A DNA stretch of 64,000 bases from Sulfitobacter sp. OXR-159 (GCF_034377145.1 NZ_CP139707.1:1621001-1685000), one strand, 5' to 3'; shown: positions 52,012 through 61,819, numbered from the stretch's first letter. Numbers and translations: made by a program. Notes: generated from the sequence alone by a model not told the origin.

Positions 52012-54026
52012 AATGTTCCTTTCACCAAAAGCGTATCGGCGATGATCGCGCGGTCTTTTGTACAGATGAGGGGATTGATTTCGATTTCGGCAATTTCGCC
52101 GGCGTGGTCGGTGACGAAGTTTTGCAGCTTCAGGGTCGCGTCAACAATGGCGTCTATGTTGCCTGGCTCATTACCGCGATAGCCGCTTAACAGGGGGTGA
52201 ATTCTTAATCGGCCCAAGGCGTGGCGAATATCTGTGTCCGTGGTGGGCAGCAGCAAGGATTGACCGTCCTCCAGAATTTCCGTCAGGGTGCCGCCCGCGG
52301 CCAATGTCAGGACAAACCCATGGGCGGGGTCCGCGACGATGCCTAGCAAAAGCTCCGCGACCGTGCCGGTGATCATTTCTTCGACTAGGAAGGTTTCGGC
52401 CTGCATTGCCTGCGCCGCCGCGCTGACTTGTTCCGCGTCAGTGAGGTTTAGCTTTACCGCGCCGGTTTCGGTTTTATGGGCGACACCTTCGCCCTTCAAA
52501 ACCACAGGAAAACCGATCTTTTCGGCGCAAGCGATCACATCTGCAGGGGCGATGCCCGCACGGCTTGTGGGGATATCCAAGCCGTATGCCGCAAGGGTCC
52601 GTTTGGCATCGCCTTCGGTGACCGTGATCGTCGTTGCGAAGCTGGGGGCAGGTAGCAGGGGTTGGTGATTTTGGCGCGGCGGCATGCGCGCCGCGCTGAT
52701 CGCTTCGCAGGCCGTGCCAAAGTCGCACAGCGGCACGATCCCCGCGCCAAGCAACCGTTTTGCAATTGCTTCGGGCAGGTTTTCGACGATGGACCCAACC
52801 ACCCCAAAGGGACGGCCCGTTTGACGGGCTGCCTCTTCGATCGCCTCGATTGCAATCATCCAATCATCGGCGGCACAGCTGTCTAGGCGCGGGAAATCAA
52901 GCACCACAAGGGTCAGGTCGATATCATCGCCCGTCATGGCCGCAAACACGGCTGTCATGGCGGCCTTATCGCGCCAGATTTGTGTGTGATAATCCAAAGG
53001 GTTCGTCAGATTGACTAGCGAACTGAGGTGCTGGGAAAGCGTATCTGTTTGAGCAGATGTCAGGGGCGGGAAGGCCAGACCATAATGCGCCGCGGTATCC
53101 GCCATGACGCTCGCCTCGCCGCCCGAGCAGCTTAGCGACGCAATGCGCCCTCCGGACAGGCGGCCATGGCAGTGAAACAGCTTTAACGTCTCAAGCAGCG
53201 CAGCGGGGGAACCGACCCGCGCAATGCCAAGCCGCGCCAATACCGCATCCGATCCCGCGCTGCTGCCTGCGAGCGAGGCGGTGTGCGAAATGGTCGCCAA
53301 TTGTGATTCCTGCGACCGGCCAACCTTCAGCGCCACAATCGGCTTGCCGAGCGCCTGCGACAGCCGCGCCAGTTCTTCAAAATCCGCGATGTCGCCAAAG
53401 CTTTCGATGTAAAGGCCAAGTGCGGTCACGCGGGCGTCGCGGATGACAGTTTGGGCGATGCGGGCAAGCCCTTGCTGGGCCTGATTGCCCGCGGTGATGG
53501 TATAGGCAATGGGCAACCCGCGTTGTTGCATCGTGAGGTTGATCGCGATGTTGGACGACTGCGCCAAGATCGCCACGCCGCGTTCAACGGGCACCAGCCC
53601 ATGTTGATCCGGCCAAAGCGCCACCTGATCCACGGCATTCAGAACCCCGTAGCAATTCGGCCCCAGAATGGGCATTCCCCCTGCTGCGGCCAACAATTGG
53701 TCATTCAAATCCGCACCGTCGGCGGTTTCTTTGAAGCCGCTTGCAAAACACACGGCGCCCCCGGCACCCATCTGGTTCAGCTCGCCGACCAGATCGATGG
53801 TTGCGCGGCGGTTCACTCCGATGAACGTCGCATCCGGCGCATTTGGTAAATCGGCAAGCGTCTTAAAGGCCGGCAAGCCGCCAACACTGTCCTTTTTGGG
53901 ATGCACGGGCCAGATATCACCCTTGAAACCGATCTTCTGGTTTTGCTCGATCACGGAGTCGCACCACGCCCCGCCGCCGACAACGGCGATGGAGCGGGGG
54001 CGAAGGAGGCGCTCAAGATCACCCAT
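52008..54026 (-). CDS. ADP-forming acyl-CoA synthetase (acetate-CoA ligase-like)
   Basis: A 672-residue NDP-forming CoA ligase. N-terminal CoA-binding domain (LLRPRSIAVVGGGAWCDSVI), two ligase-CoA domains (SCSGGEASVMADTAAHYGLA) and a C-terminal ATP-grasp domain (GFPVVLKGEGVAHKTETGAV; LGIVADPAHGFVLTLAAGGT) are all visible. Members activate acids with CoA at ATP cost; here a betaine-type acid such as crotonobetaine or gamma-butyrobetaine is the likely substrate. Start chosen at MGDLERLLRPR, 10 bases after the acyl-CoA dehydrogenase stop. Confidence 0.85.
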   Translation of the reverse strand: MGDLERLLRPRSIAVVGGGAWCDSVIEQNQKIGFKGDIWPVHPKKDSVGGLPAFKTLADLPNAPDATFIGVNRRATIDLVGELNQMGAGGAVCFASGFKETADGADLNDQLLAAAGGMPILGPNCYGVLNAVDQVALWPDQHGLVPVERGVAILAQSSNIAINLTMQQRGLPIAYTITAGNQAQQGLARIAQTVIRDARVTALGLYIESFGDIADFEELARLSQALGKPIVALKVGRSQESQLATISHTASLAGSSAGSDAVLARLGIARVGSPAALLETLKLFHCHGRLSGGRIASLSCSGGEASVMADTAAHYGLAFPPLTSAQTDTLSQHLSSLVNLTNPLDYHTQIWRDKAAMTAVFAAMTGDDIDLTLVVLDFPRLDSCAADDWMIAIEAIEEAARQTGRPFGVVGSIVENLPEAIAKRLLGAGIVPLCDFGTACEAISAARMPPRQNHQPLLPAPSFATTITVTEGDAKRTLAAYGLDIPTSRAGIAPADVIACAEKIGFPVVLKGEGVAHKTETGAVKLNLTDAEQVSAAAQAMQAETFLVEEMITGTVAELLLGIVADPAHGFVLTLAAGGTLTEILEDGQSLLLPTTDTDIRHALGRLRIHPLLSGYRGNEPGNIDAIVDATLKLQNFVTDHAGEIAEIEINPLICTKDRAIIADTLLVKGTL

Positions 54027-54036
54027 ACCCGTGACC

Positions 54037-55197
54037 CTAGGCGCCAAGGGGGCGCAAGAGATCGCGGCTGATGATGTGGCGCTGGATTTCAGATGTGCCA
54101 TCCCAGATCCGTTCGACCCGCGCGTCCCGCCAGAACCGTTCAATGGGGAAGTCATCCATCAAGCCCATGCCGCCAAAGATTTGCAGGGTAGCATCTGTCA
54201 CCCGCGCCAGCATTTCCGACGCGTAGAGCTTGGCACTGGCGATTTCGCGGTTCGCAGTCAGGTTTTGATCCAGCCGCCACGCCGCCGCCAATGTCAGGTA
54301 CTCGGCGGCATCAATTTCGGTGATCATGTCGGCAAGCTGAAAGCTGATGCCCTGATACTTGCCGATCTGCTGACCAAACTGTTTGCGCTCAGCCGCGTAA
54401 TTCAACGCCATGTCAAAGCAACGTCGTGCGCGGCCCACAGACATTGCAGCGACCGTGATCCGCGTGGCGTAAAGCCATTCGTTCATCACCGCAAAGCCGC
54501 CATCGACCTCGCCCAGAACCTGAGCATCCGGCAGGCGGCAGTTGTCAAATTCGAGGATCATGTTTTTGTAGCCACGGTGCGAGACGGATTTGTAGCCATC
54601 GCGGATGGTGAAGCCGGGCGTGCCGCGGTCGACCAGAAAGGTCGTGATGCGTTTTTTGGGGCCGCGCGGCGTGTCGTCTTCGCCGGTTGCCATAAAGACG
54701 ATCACGAAATCTGCATGATCCGCGCCAGAGATGAAATGCTTGGTTCCGTTCAGAACCCAGTCACCGCCATCGCGTTTGGCTGTACATTTCATGCCGCGGA
54801 CATCGGACCCTGCATCGGGTTCGGTCATGGCCAGCGCATCCATCTTTTCGCCGCGAATGGCGGGGGTAAGATAGCGTTCAATCTGATCGTCCTTGCAGGC
54901 CATCAAGATATTCTGCGGCCGCCCGAAAAAATGGTTCAACGCCATAGAGCCGCGGCCCAGTTCGCGTTCAACCAGCGCAAATTCAAGATGCGAGAGGCCA
55001 GCCCCGCCAACGCTTTCGGGGAAGTTGCAGGCATAAAACCCCAGATCCAGCGTCTTTTGTTTGATCGCATGCGCGATGTCATGGTGGACTTCGCCAGTGC
55101 GCTCTACCTCTGCCTCGTGGGGGTATATTTCGTTTTCGACAAAGGACCGCACGGTGGAAACGATCATCTCTTGCTCTTCGGTCAATCCAAAATGCAT
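54037..55197 (-). CDS. Acyl-CoA dehydrogenase (CaiA-like)
   Basis: A 386-residue FAD enzyme of the acyl-CoA dehydrogenase family. MHFGLTEEQEMIVSTVRSFV opens it; FAD and substrate regions AMTEPDAGSDVRGMKCTAKR and ASAKLYASEMLARVTDATLQ, then IFGGMGLMDDFPIERFWRDA and IWDGTSEIQRHIISRDLL follow. In this operon it probably oxidises gamma-butyrobetainyl-CoA to crotonobetainyl-CoA, feeding the CaiD-like hydratase, but general acyl-CoA activity cannot be ruled out. It overlaps the carnitine dehydrogenase stop by one base. Confidence 0.88.
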   Translation of the reverse strand: MHFGLTEEQEMIVSTVRSFVENEIYPHEAEVERTGEVHHDIAHAIKQKTLDLGFYACNFPESVGGAGLSHLEFALVERELGRGSMALNHFFGRPQNILMACKDDQIERYLTPAIRGEKMDALAMTEPDAGSDVRGMKCTAKRDGGDWVLNGTKHFISGADHADFVIVFMATGEDDTPRGPKKRITTFLVDRGTPGFTIRDGYKSVSHRGYKNMILEFDNCRLPDAQVLGEVDGGFAVMNEWLYATRITVAAMSVGRARRCFDMALNYAAERKQFGQQIGKYQGISFQLADMITEIDAAEYLTLAAAWRLDQNLTANREIASAKLYASEMLARVTDATLQIFGGMGLMDDFPIERFWRDARVERIWDGTSEIQRHIISRDLLRPLGA

Positions 55198-56615
55198 CAG
55201 CTAGGCTCCGGCTTGGGCAAGGCGGCTTGTGCCGCGATGATGGAGGCGAGCTTGTCGCTGACATGCGCCGCAGGGTCGCATGATTTGCGGGTTTCTAGAC
55301 TGACGTGCAGCAGGAACTGGTTGCAGGTCGCCACCACATCACCAGCGGCGCTTTTCAATTCGTGGAACAGCCGCAGCTTTTTACCCGCACCCTCAAGAAT
55401 GGTCGTGACAACGGTGACGTTGTCGCCTGCGTGGCATTCATTGAGGAACTTGGTATGAGTATCGGCGGTAAAGTAACTAAAGCCGGATTTGATATAGGCG
55501 TCGTCGGCCCCGATCATGCGCATGAGTGCATCGGCGGCGTCAGACCACAGCTGCCCATAGCGGCTTTCGTTCATGTGCCCGTTGTAATCCGTCCAATCGA
55601 TTGGAATGGCGCGGGCGACAGTGATGATGGGTTTGGTGAAGTCGGGGTCGGCTTTGCCCTCGAGGCGGGCGTCATGCGCGTTCAACAACGCCCCTGCACC
55701 CCAATCACGCCCCTTCAGGGACCGCATCATGGACACCAGGTTGTCGTCGCGAATGCGTTCAAGCTCTCGAATCGTATGGGCACCGGATTGCGCGTCCGAT
55801 TGGCTGGCGATCTTCTGTACCAAATCATCGGTCAGTTCGGGCACGTCCATCAACTTGGTCCAAGGCCATTGCAGGCAGGGCCCGAACTGTTCGATGAAAT
55901 GGGCCATCCCAGCCTCGCCGCCCGCCACGCGGTAGGTTTCAAACAGGCCCATCTGCCCCCAACGCAGACCAAAGCCGAAACGGATGGCGTCATCGATTTC
56001 CTCGGTCGTGGCGATGCCGTCCTTGATCAGCCAAAGCGCCTCGCGCCAGACCGCTTCGAGAAAACGATCAGCCACATGCGCGTCGATTTCCTTGCGTAGT
56101 TTTAGAGGCTTCATGCCGATTTCAGTAAGCACCGCCTGCGCGCGCGTGGTCGTGGCGTCGTCACCGACCAGTTCGATAAGCGGCAACAAATAGACCGGGT
56201 TGAACGGGTGTGCGACGAAAATCTGATTGGGGCGAAGCGCCCCTTGCTGCAGTTCGGACGGTTTGAAGCCCGAGGTTGAAGAGCCGATCAGCGCGTCTTT
56301 GCGGCAGTGGGACTGAATTTCGGCGAAGATCTTGTGCTTCATCTCAAGCCGTTCCGGCGCGCTTTCCTGAATCCAGTCGGCCTCTGCGACTGCGTCGGCC
56401 AATGTGGGGACGATTTGTACCTGACCTTCGGGCGGCAGTGCCCCCTCGGACAAGGCGGGCAGGGACCGGCGCGCGTTTGCCATGACTTCGCTGATTTTGC
56501 GTTCGGCTTCGGGATCGGGGTCAAAAATGGTGACGTTCCATCCGGACAAGGCAAAGCGCGCGGCCCAGCCGCCGCCAATGACACCACCGCCGATGATTGC
56601 TGCTATCTTGGTCAT
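55197..56615 (-). CDS. lcdH: Carnitine 3-dehydrogenase fused to a hotdog thioesterase
   Basis: A 472-residue two-domain protein. The N-terminal part (residues 1-320 or so) is an NAD-dependent 3-hydroxyacyl-CoA-dehydrogenase-like carnitine dehydrogenase (IGGGVIGGGWAARFALSGWN; SSTSGFKPSELQQGALRPNQ; HPFNPVYLLPLIELVGDD). The C-terminal part is a hotdog thioesterase (IPIDWTDYNGHMNESRYGQL; GFSYFTADTHTKFLNECHAG). Such fusions make 3-dehydrocarnitine from carnitine and hydrolyse betainyl-CoA to glycine betaine, known in related alphaproteobacteria. Overlaps couple it to BKACE and acyl-CoA dehydrogenase. Confidence 0.9.
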   Translation of the reverse strand: MTKIAAIIGGGVIGGGWAARFALSGWNVTIFDPDPEAERKISEVMANARRSLPALSEGALPPEGQVQIVPTLADAVAEADWIQESAPERLEMKHKIFAEIQSHCRKDALIGSSTSGFKPSELQQGALRPNQIFVAHPFNPVYLLPLIELVGDDATTTRAQAVLTEIGMKPLKLRKEIDAHVADRFLEAVWREALWLIKDGIATTEEIDDAIRFGFGLRWGQMGLFETYRVAGGEAGMAHFIEQFGPCLQWPWTKLMDVPELTDDLVQKIASQSDAQSGAHTIRELERIRDDNLVSMMRSLKGRDWGAGALLNAHDARLEGKADPDFTKPIITVARAIPIDWTDYNGHMNESRYGQLWSDAADALMRMIGADDAYIKSGFSYFTADTHTKFLNECHAGDNVTVVTTILEGAGKKLRLFHELKSAAGDVVATCNQFLLHVSLETRKSCDPAAHVSDKLASIIAAQAALPKPEPS

Positions 56616-57520
56616 CGCGGTGCCTGCTTGGTCAGGCCCAGTTTTTGGCGTACGGCATCAGGGCCCATGACGGTTGCCCCCATGTTTTCAATGATGGTGA
56701 CGGCCCGAGACACAAGCGCTTCGTTGGTGGCGAGCTCGCCTTTGCCGAGCCACAGATTATCCTCAAGCCCGACGCGCACATGGCCCCCTGCCAAGACCGA
56801 TGCGGCCACATAGGGCATCTCGTCACGGCCGATTGAAAAGGCGGACCAGTTCCAGTCGTCAGGCACATTGTTAACCATTGCCATAAAGGTGTTCAGGTCA
56901 TTGGGCGCGCCCCATGGGATGCCCATGCAGAGCTGCACCAGCGCGGGCGAAGACAACACACCGTCTTTAACCAGTTGTTTCGCATACCAAAGGTGGCCGG
57001 TATCAAAGGCTTCGATCTCTGGCTTCACGCCAAGCGCTTCCATCCGCGCGCCCATCGTTGTCAGCATGCCGGGCGTGTTGGTCATCACATAGTCAGCTTC
57101 GGCAAAATTCATCGTGCCGCAGTCGAGGGTGCATATCTCGGGCAGGCAGTCTTCGATATGCGCCAGCCGTTCTTCGGCGCTGACCATATCGGTGGCATCG
57201 TTCAGCGGCAGCGGCGCGGAGGGCGGGCCAAAGACGATGTCGCCGCCCATGCCTGCGGTGAGGTTCAGCACCACGTCGACCTCGGCATCGCGGATGCGGT
57301 CGGTCACTTCGCGGTAGAGTTTCGGATCGCGTGAGGGCACGCCAGTCTCGGGGTCGCGCACGTGGCAGTGCACAATCGCCGCACCCGCTTTGGCGGCGGC
57401 GATGGCTGAATTGGCGATCTGTTCAGGGCTGCGGGGAACATGGGGTGACCGATCTTGGCTGCTGCCGGATCCGGTCACGGCGCAGGTGATAAAGACCTCA
57501 CGGGTCATCTGCAGGGGCAT
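56612..57520 (-). CDS. BKACE-family beta-keto acid cleavage enzyme (3-dehydrocarnitine cleaving)
   Basis: A 302-residue BKACE (formerly DUF849) TIM-barrel enzyme. VFITCAVTGSGSSQDRSPHV opens it; the Zn-binding HCHVRDPETGVPSRDPKLYR motif and the late Glu in RVGLEDNLWLGKGELATNEA are typical. In carnitine pathways it cleaves 3-dehydrocarnitine with acetyl-CoA into betainyl-CoA and acetoacetate; substrate assignment rests on the adjoining fusion gene. AAAGGAGA precedes the ATG. It is the first gene of the leftward operon, divergent from the GlxA-type regulator. Confidence 0.88.
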   Translation of the reverse strand: MPLQMTREVFITCAVTGSGSSQDRSPHVPRSPEQIANSAIAAAKAGAAIVHCHVRDPETGVPSRDPKLYREVTDRIRDAEVDVVLNLTAGMGGDIVFGPPSAPLPLNDATDMVSAEERLAHIEDCLPEICTLDCGTMNFAEADYVMTNTPGMLTTMGARMEALGVKPEIEAFDTGHLWYAKQLVKDGVLSSPALVQLCMGIPWGAPNDLNTFMAMVNNVPDDWNWSAFSIGRDEMPYVAASVLAGGHVRVGLEDNLWLGKGELATNEALVSRAVTIIENMGATVMGPDAVRQKLGLTKQAPR

Positions 57521-57593
57521 CTTGGTCTCCTTTTAGGCTTATCTGCAGACTACCCGGATTGATCGGCGGACATGTGCAGTGCTAGACAGAAAC

Positions 57594-58541
57594 ATGCAGG
57601 AAAAGACAATATCATCAGGCGAAACGGTTAAGATCGACATTCTGCTGTTCGATGGTTTCTCGAACCATTGTCTGGCCAACACTTTGGAGCCGTTTCGCGC
57701 CGCGAACAGCATCACCGGGCAGGCGCGATATGACTGGCGCCTGCTTTCGCTTGAGGGGGGGCTTGTGCGGTCTTCAAGCGGGATGTTGGTACAGACCGAA
57801 TTGGCCACGGCGACAAAGCCCCCCACTGATTACCTCATGGTGACCGCCAGCTATGGTCACCTTGCGTTGAGCAGCAGTCGGGTGCTGTCCGCGCTGCGGG
57901 GGCTTTGCGCGAATGCGAAATGTCTGGTGGGGCTCGATATGGGGGCTTGGTTGCTGGCGGCTGCAGGGCTGTTGGACGACAGGCCCGCGACCATCCACGG
58001 ACATCTATTCGAAAGCTTTTCAGAGACATTTCCGCAGGTAGATGCCCGGCAAGAGCGGTTTGTCATTGATGGCAATCGGATCACCTGCGGTGGTGCCATG
58101 GCGTCCTTTGATCTGGTTTTGACGTTGATCGGGGCGCACTGCGGCGAGATCACACGGCTCGATGTCGCGTCGCTTTTCTTGCATCAAAGCGATCAGCCGT
58201 TTGGGCAGCCCGACAACATATCGGGGCGGTCCAAACTTGTGTCTCGGGCGCTTGTCCTTATGGATGAGACTATCGAAGCACCGGTGCCAATTCCGACCAT
58301 TACGCGTCACTTGGGGTGTTCGCTGAAAAGCCTGCAAAGACGGTTCGCGCGCAGTTTGAATGCGACGCCGGGCCAAGTCTATCGGCACCGACGCCTGATC
58401 GCCGCGAAAAGCTTGGCCGAAGGCACCAACCTGTCGATCTCTGAGATCGCCACCCGCTGCGGTTACGAAAACGCAAGTGCCATGACACGCGCCTTCAAGG
58501 CCCAGTTTGGCACGACGCCCATGGATTTGAGGGCGGACTGA
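57594..58541 (+). CDS. GlxA-type AraC-family regulator of carnitine genes
   Basis: A 315-residue regulator with an N-terminal DJ-1/PfpI-like domain (KIDILLFDGFSNHCLANTLE; LVGLDMGAWLLAAAGLLDDR, then PATIHGHLFESFSETFPQVD) and a C-terminal AraC double HTH (ITRHLGCSLKSLQRRFARSL; IAAKSLAEGTNLSISEIATR, then CGYENASAMTRAFKAQFGTT). This is the architecture of CdhR/GbdR-type activators of carnitine and betaine catabolism. It is divergent from the BKACE operon, which it probably activates. ATG 57594 chosen; a GTG at 57579 is in frame. Confidence 0.9.
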   Translation: MQEKTISSGETVKIDILLFDGFSNHCLANTLEPFRAANSITGQARYDWRLLSLEGGLVRSSSGMLVQTELATATKPPTDYLMVTASYGHLALSSSRVLSALRGLCANAKCLVGLDMGAWLLAAAGLLDDRPATIHGHLFESFSETFPQVDARQERFVIDGNRITCGGAMASFDLVLTLIGAHCGEITRLDVASLFLHQSDQPFGQPDNISGRSKLVSRALVLMDETIEAPVPIPTITRHLGCSLKSLQRRFARSLNATPGQVYRHRRLIAAKSLAEGTNLSISEIATRCGYENASAMTRAFKAQFGTTPMDLRAD

Positions 58542-58593
58542 TCGCGTTCTCGATCTCGTCTGAGAAGTTGGATCCCATCCAACTGCGCCGCCG

Positions 58594-59364
58594 CTATCCC
58601 GGCACTTGGCTCTCAAAACGCCGAAACAACAAGGCGATGACCCCGGCGATGATCATGTAAAACACAGCCAACAAGATCAGCGGTTCATAGACGATAAACG
58701 TGTCCGAGCGCACACGCGAGGACACGGCATAAAGCTCGACCACCGTGATTGTCGCCACCAGAGGTGTGGCCTTGAGCTGCAGGATGGTTTCACCGCCCAA
58801 TGTCGGCAGGACGTTGCGGATCGCCTGCGGCAGCCAGATGCGGCGGAACATGGTGAAACGCGGCATGCCGAATGCGTTTGCAGCCTCAAGCTGCCCCTTG
58901 TTCACACTTGAAAATGCGCCCCGCATGACCTCGCCTTCGTAGCCCGCATAAGACAGCGTCAGCGCCAGCACCGCATAGGGCCAAGCTTGGCGCAGGTAGG
59001 GCCAGAGTTCACTGCCGCGGATCCAAGGGATTTGCGGGAACAGCGAGCCGAGGCCGTAATAGAGCAGCCAGATCTGCAAGAGCAGGGGCGTGCCACGGAT
59101 GACGGTGCAGAATATCCGGGCAGGGGCAGACAGGTACCAAGGCCCGATGGCCTGCGCGAGGCCCAGCGGAATCGCCAGAAGAAAGCCCAGCACGCAGGTG
59201 ACGACCAGTATCCAGATCGTGCGCCAGAGCCCTTCCAACGCCAGCGGGGCATATTCCGGTATCCAATCCCACCGCAGCGCCACGGCGCACCAGATGACCA
59301 CAGCCAGCAAAAGCGCCAGCATGACAATGCGGTGGGGCTGCATCAGTGCGCGAAAGGGGATCAT
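58594..59364 (-). CDS. Polar amino acid ABC transporter permease (HisM-like)
   Basis: A 256-residue permease with five membrane helices. The EAA-loop that contacts the ATPase is NKGQLEAANAFGMPRFTMFR, then RIWLPQAIRNVLPTLGGE, typical of the His/Glu/Gln/Arg family. Start chosen at MIPFRALMQPH, which overlaps the other permease stop by ATGA. It is the last gene of the leftward transporter operon. With the SBP and ATPase it should import a basic amino acid. Confidence 0.9.
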   Translation of the reverse strand: MIPFRALMQPHRIVMLALLLAVVIWCAVALRWDWIPEYAPLALEGLWRTIWILVVTCVLGFLLAIPLGLAQAIGPWYLSAPARIFCTVIRGTPLLLQIWLLYYGLGSLFPQIPWIRGSELWPYLRQAWPYAVLALTLSYAGYEGEVMRGAFSSVNKGQLEAANAFGMPRFTMFRRIWLPQAIRNVLPTLGGETILQLKATPLVATITVVELYAVSSRVRSDTFIVYEPLILLAVFYMIIAGVIALLFRRFESQVPG

Positions 59365-60113
59365 CGGCCCGCTCCTTTCAGCGACGGCTGACCACGGCGC
59401 GCCCATTTTTCGATCCGGGCAAAGACCGCGCCAGAACATAGCGTCACGATTAAATAAAGCGCGCCCGCGGCGAGGAAGAAGGTGAAATAGGCGCGCGTGC
59501 TGGCGGCGGCCTGTCGGGTCTCCAGCGTCAATTCGCTGAAGCCGACGATGGCCAGAAGCGCCGTGTCTTTGGTTGCAATCAACCACAGGTTCGCCAGACC
59601 CGGCGTGGCAAAGGACATCATCGCGGGGATCGTCACGCGGCGCAGCAGCATCAGCGGCGGCATCCCGTAAGCGCGCGCGGCCTCAATCTGGCCCGCGGGC
59701 ACGGCTTGGATCGCGCCGCGCAGCACCTCGGTGGCATAGGCGCCCTGCACCACGCCGAGCACCCAGATCCCGGCGACGACACCGCTAATCTCGACCCGGC
59801 CATAGCCCATGGCGCCCGAGACTTTGTTAATGAGATCGGTGCCGACGTAATAGAGGATCAAGATCAGCACCAGTTCCGGCACGGCCCGGATCACAGTCGT
59901 ATAAACGGCGAGGAGGTCGCGCAGGACCACCCCGCCATAAAGCTTGCCATAGGCCCCAAAAAGCCCGATCAGCAGACCGAACCCAAAAGCGCCAAATGCG
60001 ATTTGCAGAGAGTTCGCAAGCCCGCGCAACAGGTTGCCGCCCCAGCCCGGCGGGCTGAGGGACAGTAGTTGCGCACTCTCGGCAAGCCCGAGCGTTTCGA
60101 AGATCATCTCCAC
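59361..60113 (-). CDS. Polar amino acid ABC transporter permease (HisQ-like)
   Basis: A 250-residue second permease with five helices and the EAA loop PAGQIEAARAYGMPPLMLLR, then RVTIPAMMSFATPGLANLW. GLANSLQIAFGAFGFGLLIG is the typical first helix, and IRAVPELVLILILYYVG is the conserved helix 2-3 segment. Two different permeases form the heteromeric channel of HisQM/ArtQM-type systems. It starts 9 bases after the SBP gene and overlaps its partner by four bases. Confidence 0.9.
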   Translation of the reverse strand: MEMIFETLGLAESAQLLSLSPPGWGGNLLRGLANSLQIAFGAFGFGLLIGLFGAYGKLYGGVVLRDLLAVYTTVIRAVPELVLILILYYVGTDLINKVSGAMGYGRVEISGVVAGIWVLGVVQGAYATEVLRGAIQAVPAGQIEAARAYGMPPLMLLRRVTIPAMMSFATPGLANLWLIATKDTALLAIVGFSELTLETRQAAASTRAYFTFFLAAGALYLIVTLCSGAVFARIEKWARRGQPSLKGAGR

Positions 60114-60122
60114 GATGGGCGC

Positions 60123-60896
60123 TTACTCTGCGTAGATGCTGGTATCGAAATAGCGCCCGGTGATCTCTTCGTGGGTGCCATCTTCGAGGATCTGCGCGAT
60201 GCCTTTGTTCAGGCTTTCCCGCAGCGCGTCATCACCCTTGCGCACGCCAGCGCCGACACCTTGGCCCAAGATGGCCTCGTCATTCTCCACCGATCCTTTG
60301 ATCTCGCAGCAGGTGCCGATGTCGGAGTTAACGAAATCCGCCATGGCGATGCTGTCGGCCTGCGTGGCATCAATCCGACCCGAGACCAGATCCTGATTGG
60401 CTTCGTCTTGCGTCTGATAGACCCGGATTTCCGCCGCATCGCCGAAATATTCATTGGCATAGGCTTGGTGGATTGTTGAGGCTTGAATGCCGATGATCTT
60501 ACCGGCCAGCGACTCGGCCGTAGGTTCGATGTTCATCGACTTATCCGCCACGATCACCGCGGGCGTGTTGTAGTAGGGATCAGAGAAATCGATCGTTTTC
60601 TGACGTTCTTCGGTGATCGACATGGAGGCCATGATCGCATCGACCTGCTGGCCTGTCAGCGAGGGGATGATGCCGTCCCAAGCCACGGGGGTGATCACAC
60701 AGTCCAACTCGGCCGCTTTGCAGACCGCGTCGATGATCTCAACTTCCCAGCCTTCCCATTCGCCGGAGGCATTGAGAGAGGCGAAGGGCGGGTAGGGCTC
60801 GGCTGCGATGCCGATCTTGACCTCTTCGGCGGCCACGGCACCGGCGCTCAGCACTGCTGTCGCGATCGCACTCGTCATGAGTTTCTTAAATGTCAT
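60123..60896 (-). CDS. Periplasmic amino acid-binding protein of ABC transporter
   Basis: A 257-residue exported type II SBP (signal ending AGAVAA). Features are the lobe-1 motif KIGIAAEPYPPFASLNASGE, EVEIIDAVCKAAELDCVITP and hinge segments FSDPYYNTPAVIVADKSMNI. Two Cys pairs (DAVCKAAELDC; GTCCEIKG) may form disulfides. It should bind a basic amino acid (arginine, ornithine or histidine) by family and context. It lies 30 bases after the ATPase gene and 9 bases before the first permease. Confidence 0.9.
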   Translation of the reverse strand: MTFKKLMTSAIATAVLSAGAVAAEEVKIGIAAEPYPPFASLNASGEWEGWEVEIIDAVCKAAELDCVITPVAWDGIIPSLTGQQVDAIMASMSITEERQKTIDFSDPYYNTPAVIVADKSMNIEPTAESLAGKIIGIQASTIHQAYANEYFGDAAEIRVYQTQDEANQDLVSGRIDATQADSIAMADFVNSDIGTCCEIKGSVENDEAILGQGVGAGVRKGDDALRESLNKGIAQILEDGTHEEITGRYFDTSIYAE

Positions 60897-60926
60897 TGGT
60901 AGTCTCCCTGTTTTTTTCTTGGTGGT

Positions 60927-61760
60927 TTAGCCGACTGTCTGCAAAAACTGCCGCAGCCGGGCGGATTGAGGGTTGCCGAAAAGCTCTTCCGGCGGGCCTT
61001 GTTCTTCGATGCGCCCCTCAAAAAGGTAGACGACATGCGTCGCCACCTCGCGCGCGAATTTCATCTCGTGGGTGACAAGCAGCATGGTGCGCCCTTCGGC
61101 AGCCAAATCGCGGATAACCGTGAGCACCTCACCCACCAACTCGGGGTCAAGCGCGCTGGTGGGTTCGTCAAACAGCATCACGCTGGGTTCCACCGCAAGG
61201 GCGCGGGCAATTGCCGCGCGTTGCTGCTGTCCTCCTGACAGAAACGCAGGGAAGGTATCAGCCTTATCGCCCAGTCCGACCCGGTCTAGCAGCACCCGTG
61301 CGCGCTTGATGGCCTCGTCCCGCGGCACTTTGAGAACATGGACCGGCACCTCAATGACGTTTTCCAGCAGGGTGCGGTGGGTCCAGAGGTTGAATGCCTG
61401 AAACACCATGCCAAGGCGGGTTCGGATGCGCTCGATCTGGCGGCGGTCAACGGGGGAGCCGTCTTGGCGCATCTTGATCTCTTCACCGTTAACGATGATC
61501 TGACCCGCACTTGGGGTTTCGAGGAAATTGATGCAGCGCAGGCAGGTGGATTTGCCCGACCCGCTGCCGCCGATGATGGCGACAACATCGCCCTTTTTCG
61601 CGGTCAGTGAGACACCTTTGAGAACCTCCAACGCGCCGAAGGATTTGTGTAGGTCGGTAATTCTTATGGCCTCATTCTCCTCTGCGCGATCGGCATTGGC
61701 GTCTTCGGCTGCTTGTGTGGCTCTGACCGGCTTTCTTTGCAAAGCGTCTGCGCCCCTCAT
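60927..61760 (-). CDS. ABC transporter ATP-binding protein (HisP/ArtP-like)
   Basis: A 277-residue ATPase with Walker [11 protein letters not shown]-loop [20 protein letters not shown], signature [20 protein letters not shown] and Walker [21 protein letters not shown], then H-loop [20 protein letters not shown], all typical of HisP/GlnQ. A 30-residue N-terminal extension precedes [16 protein letters not shown] and may be over-annotated. It is the first gene of the leftward transporter operon, divergent from the TetR regulator. Confidence 0.9.
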   Translation of the reverse strand: MRGADALQRKPVRATQAAEDANADRAEENEAIRITDLHKSFGALEVLKGVSLTAKKGDVVAIIGGSGSGKSTCLRCINFLETPSAGQIIVNGEEIKMRQDGSPVDRRQIERIRTRLGMVFQAFNLWTHRTLLENVIEVPVHVLKVPRDEAIKRARVLLDRVGLGDKADTFPAFLSGGQQQRAAIARALAVEPSVMLFDEPTSALDPELVGEVLTVIRDLAAEGRTMLLVTHEMKFAREVATHVVYLFEGRIEEQGPPEELFGNPQSARLRQFLQTVG

Positions 61761-61819
61761 TTGATGTGTCCCAAATTTCTGTCTTGTAGTAAGGCCCGTA
61801 TTTCGTAATAATGCAAGTG

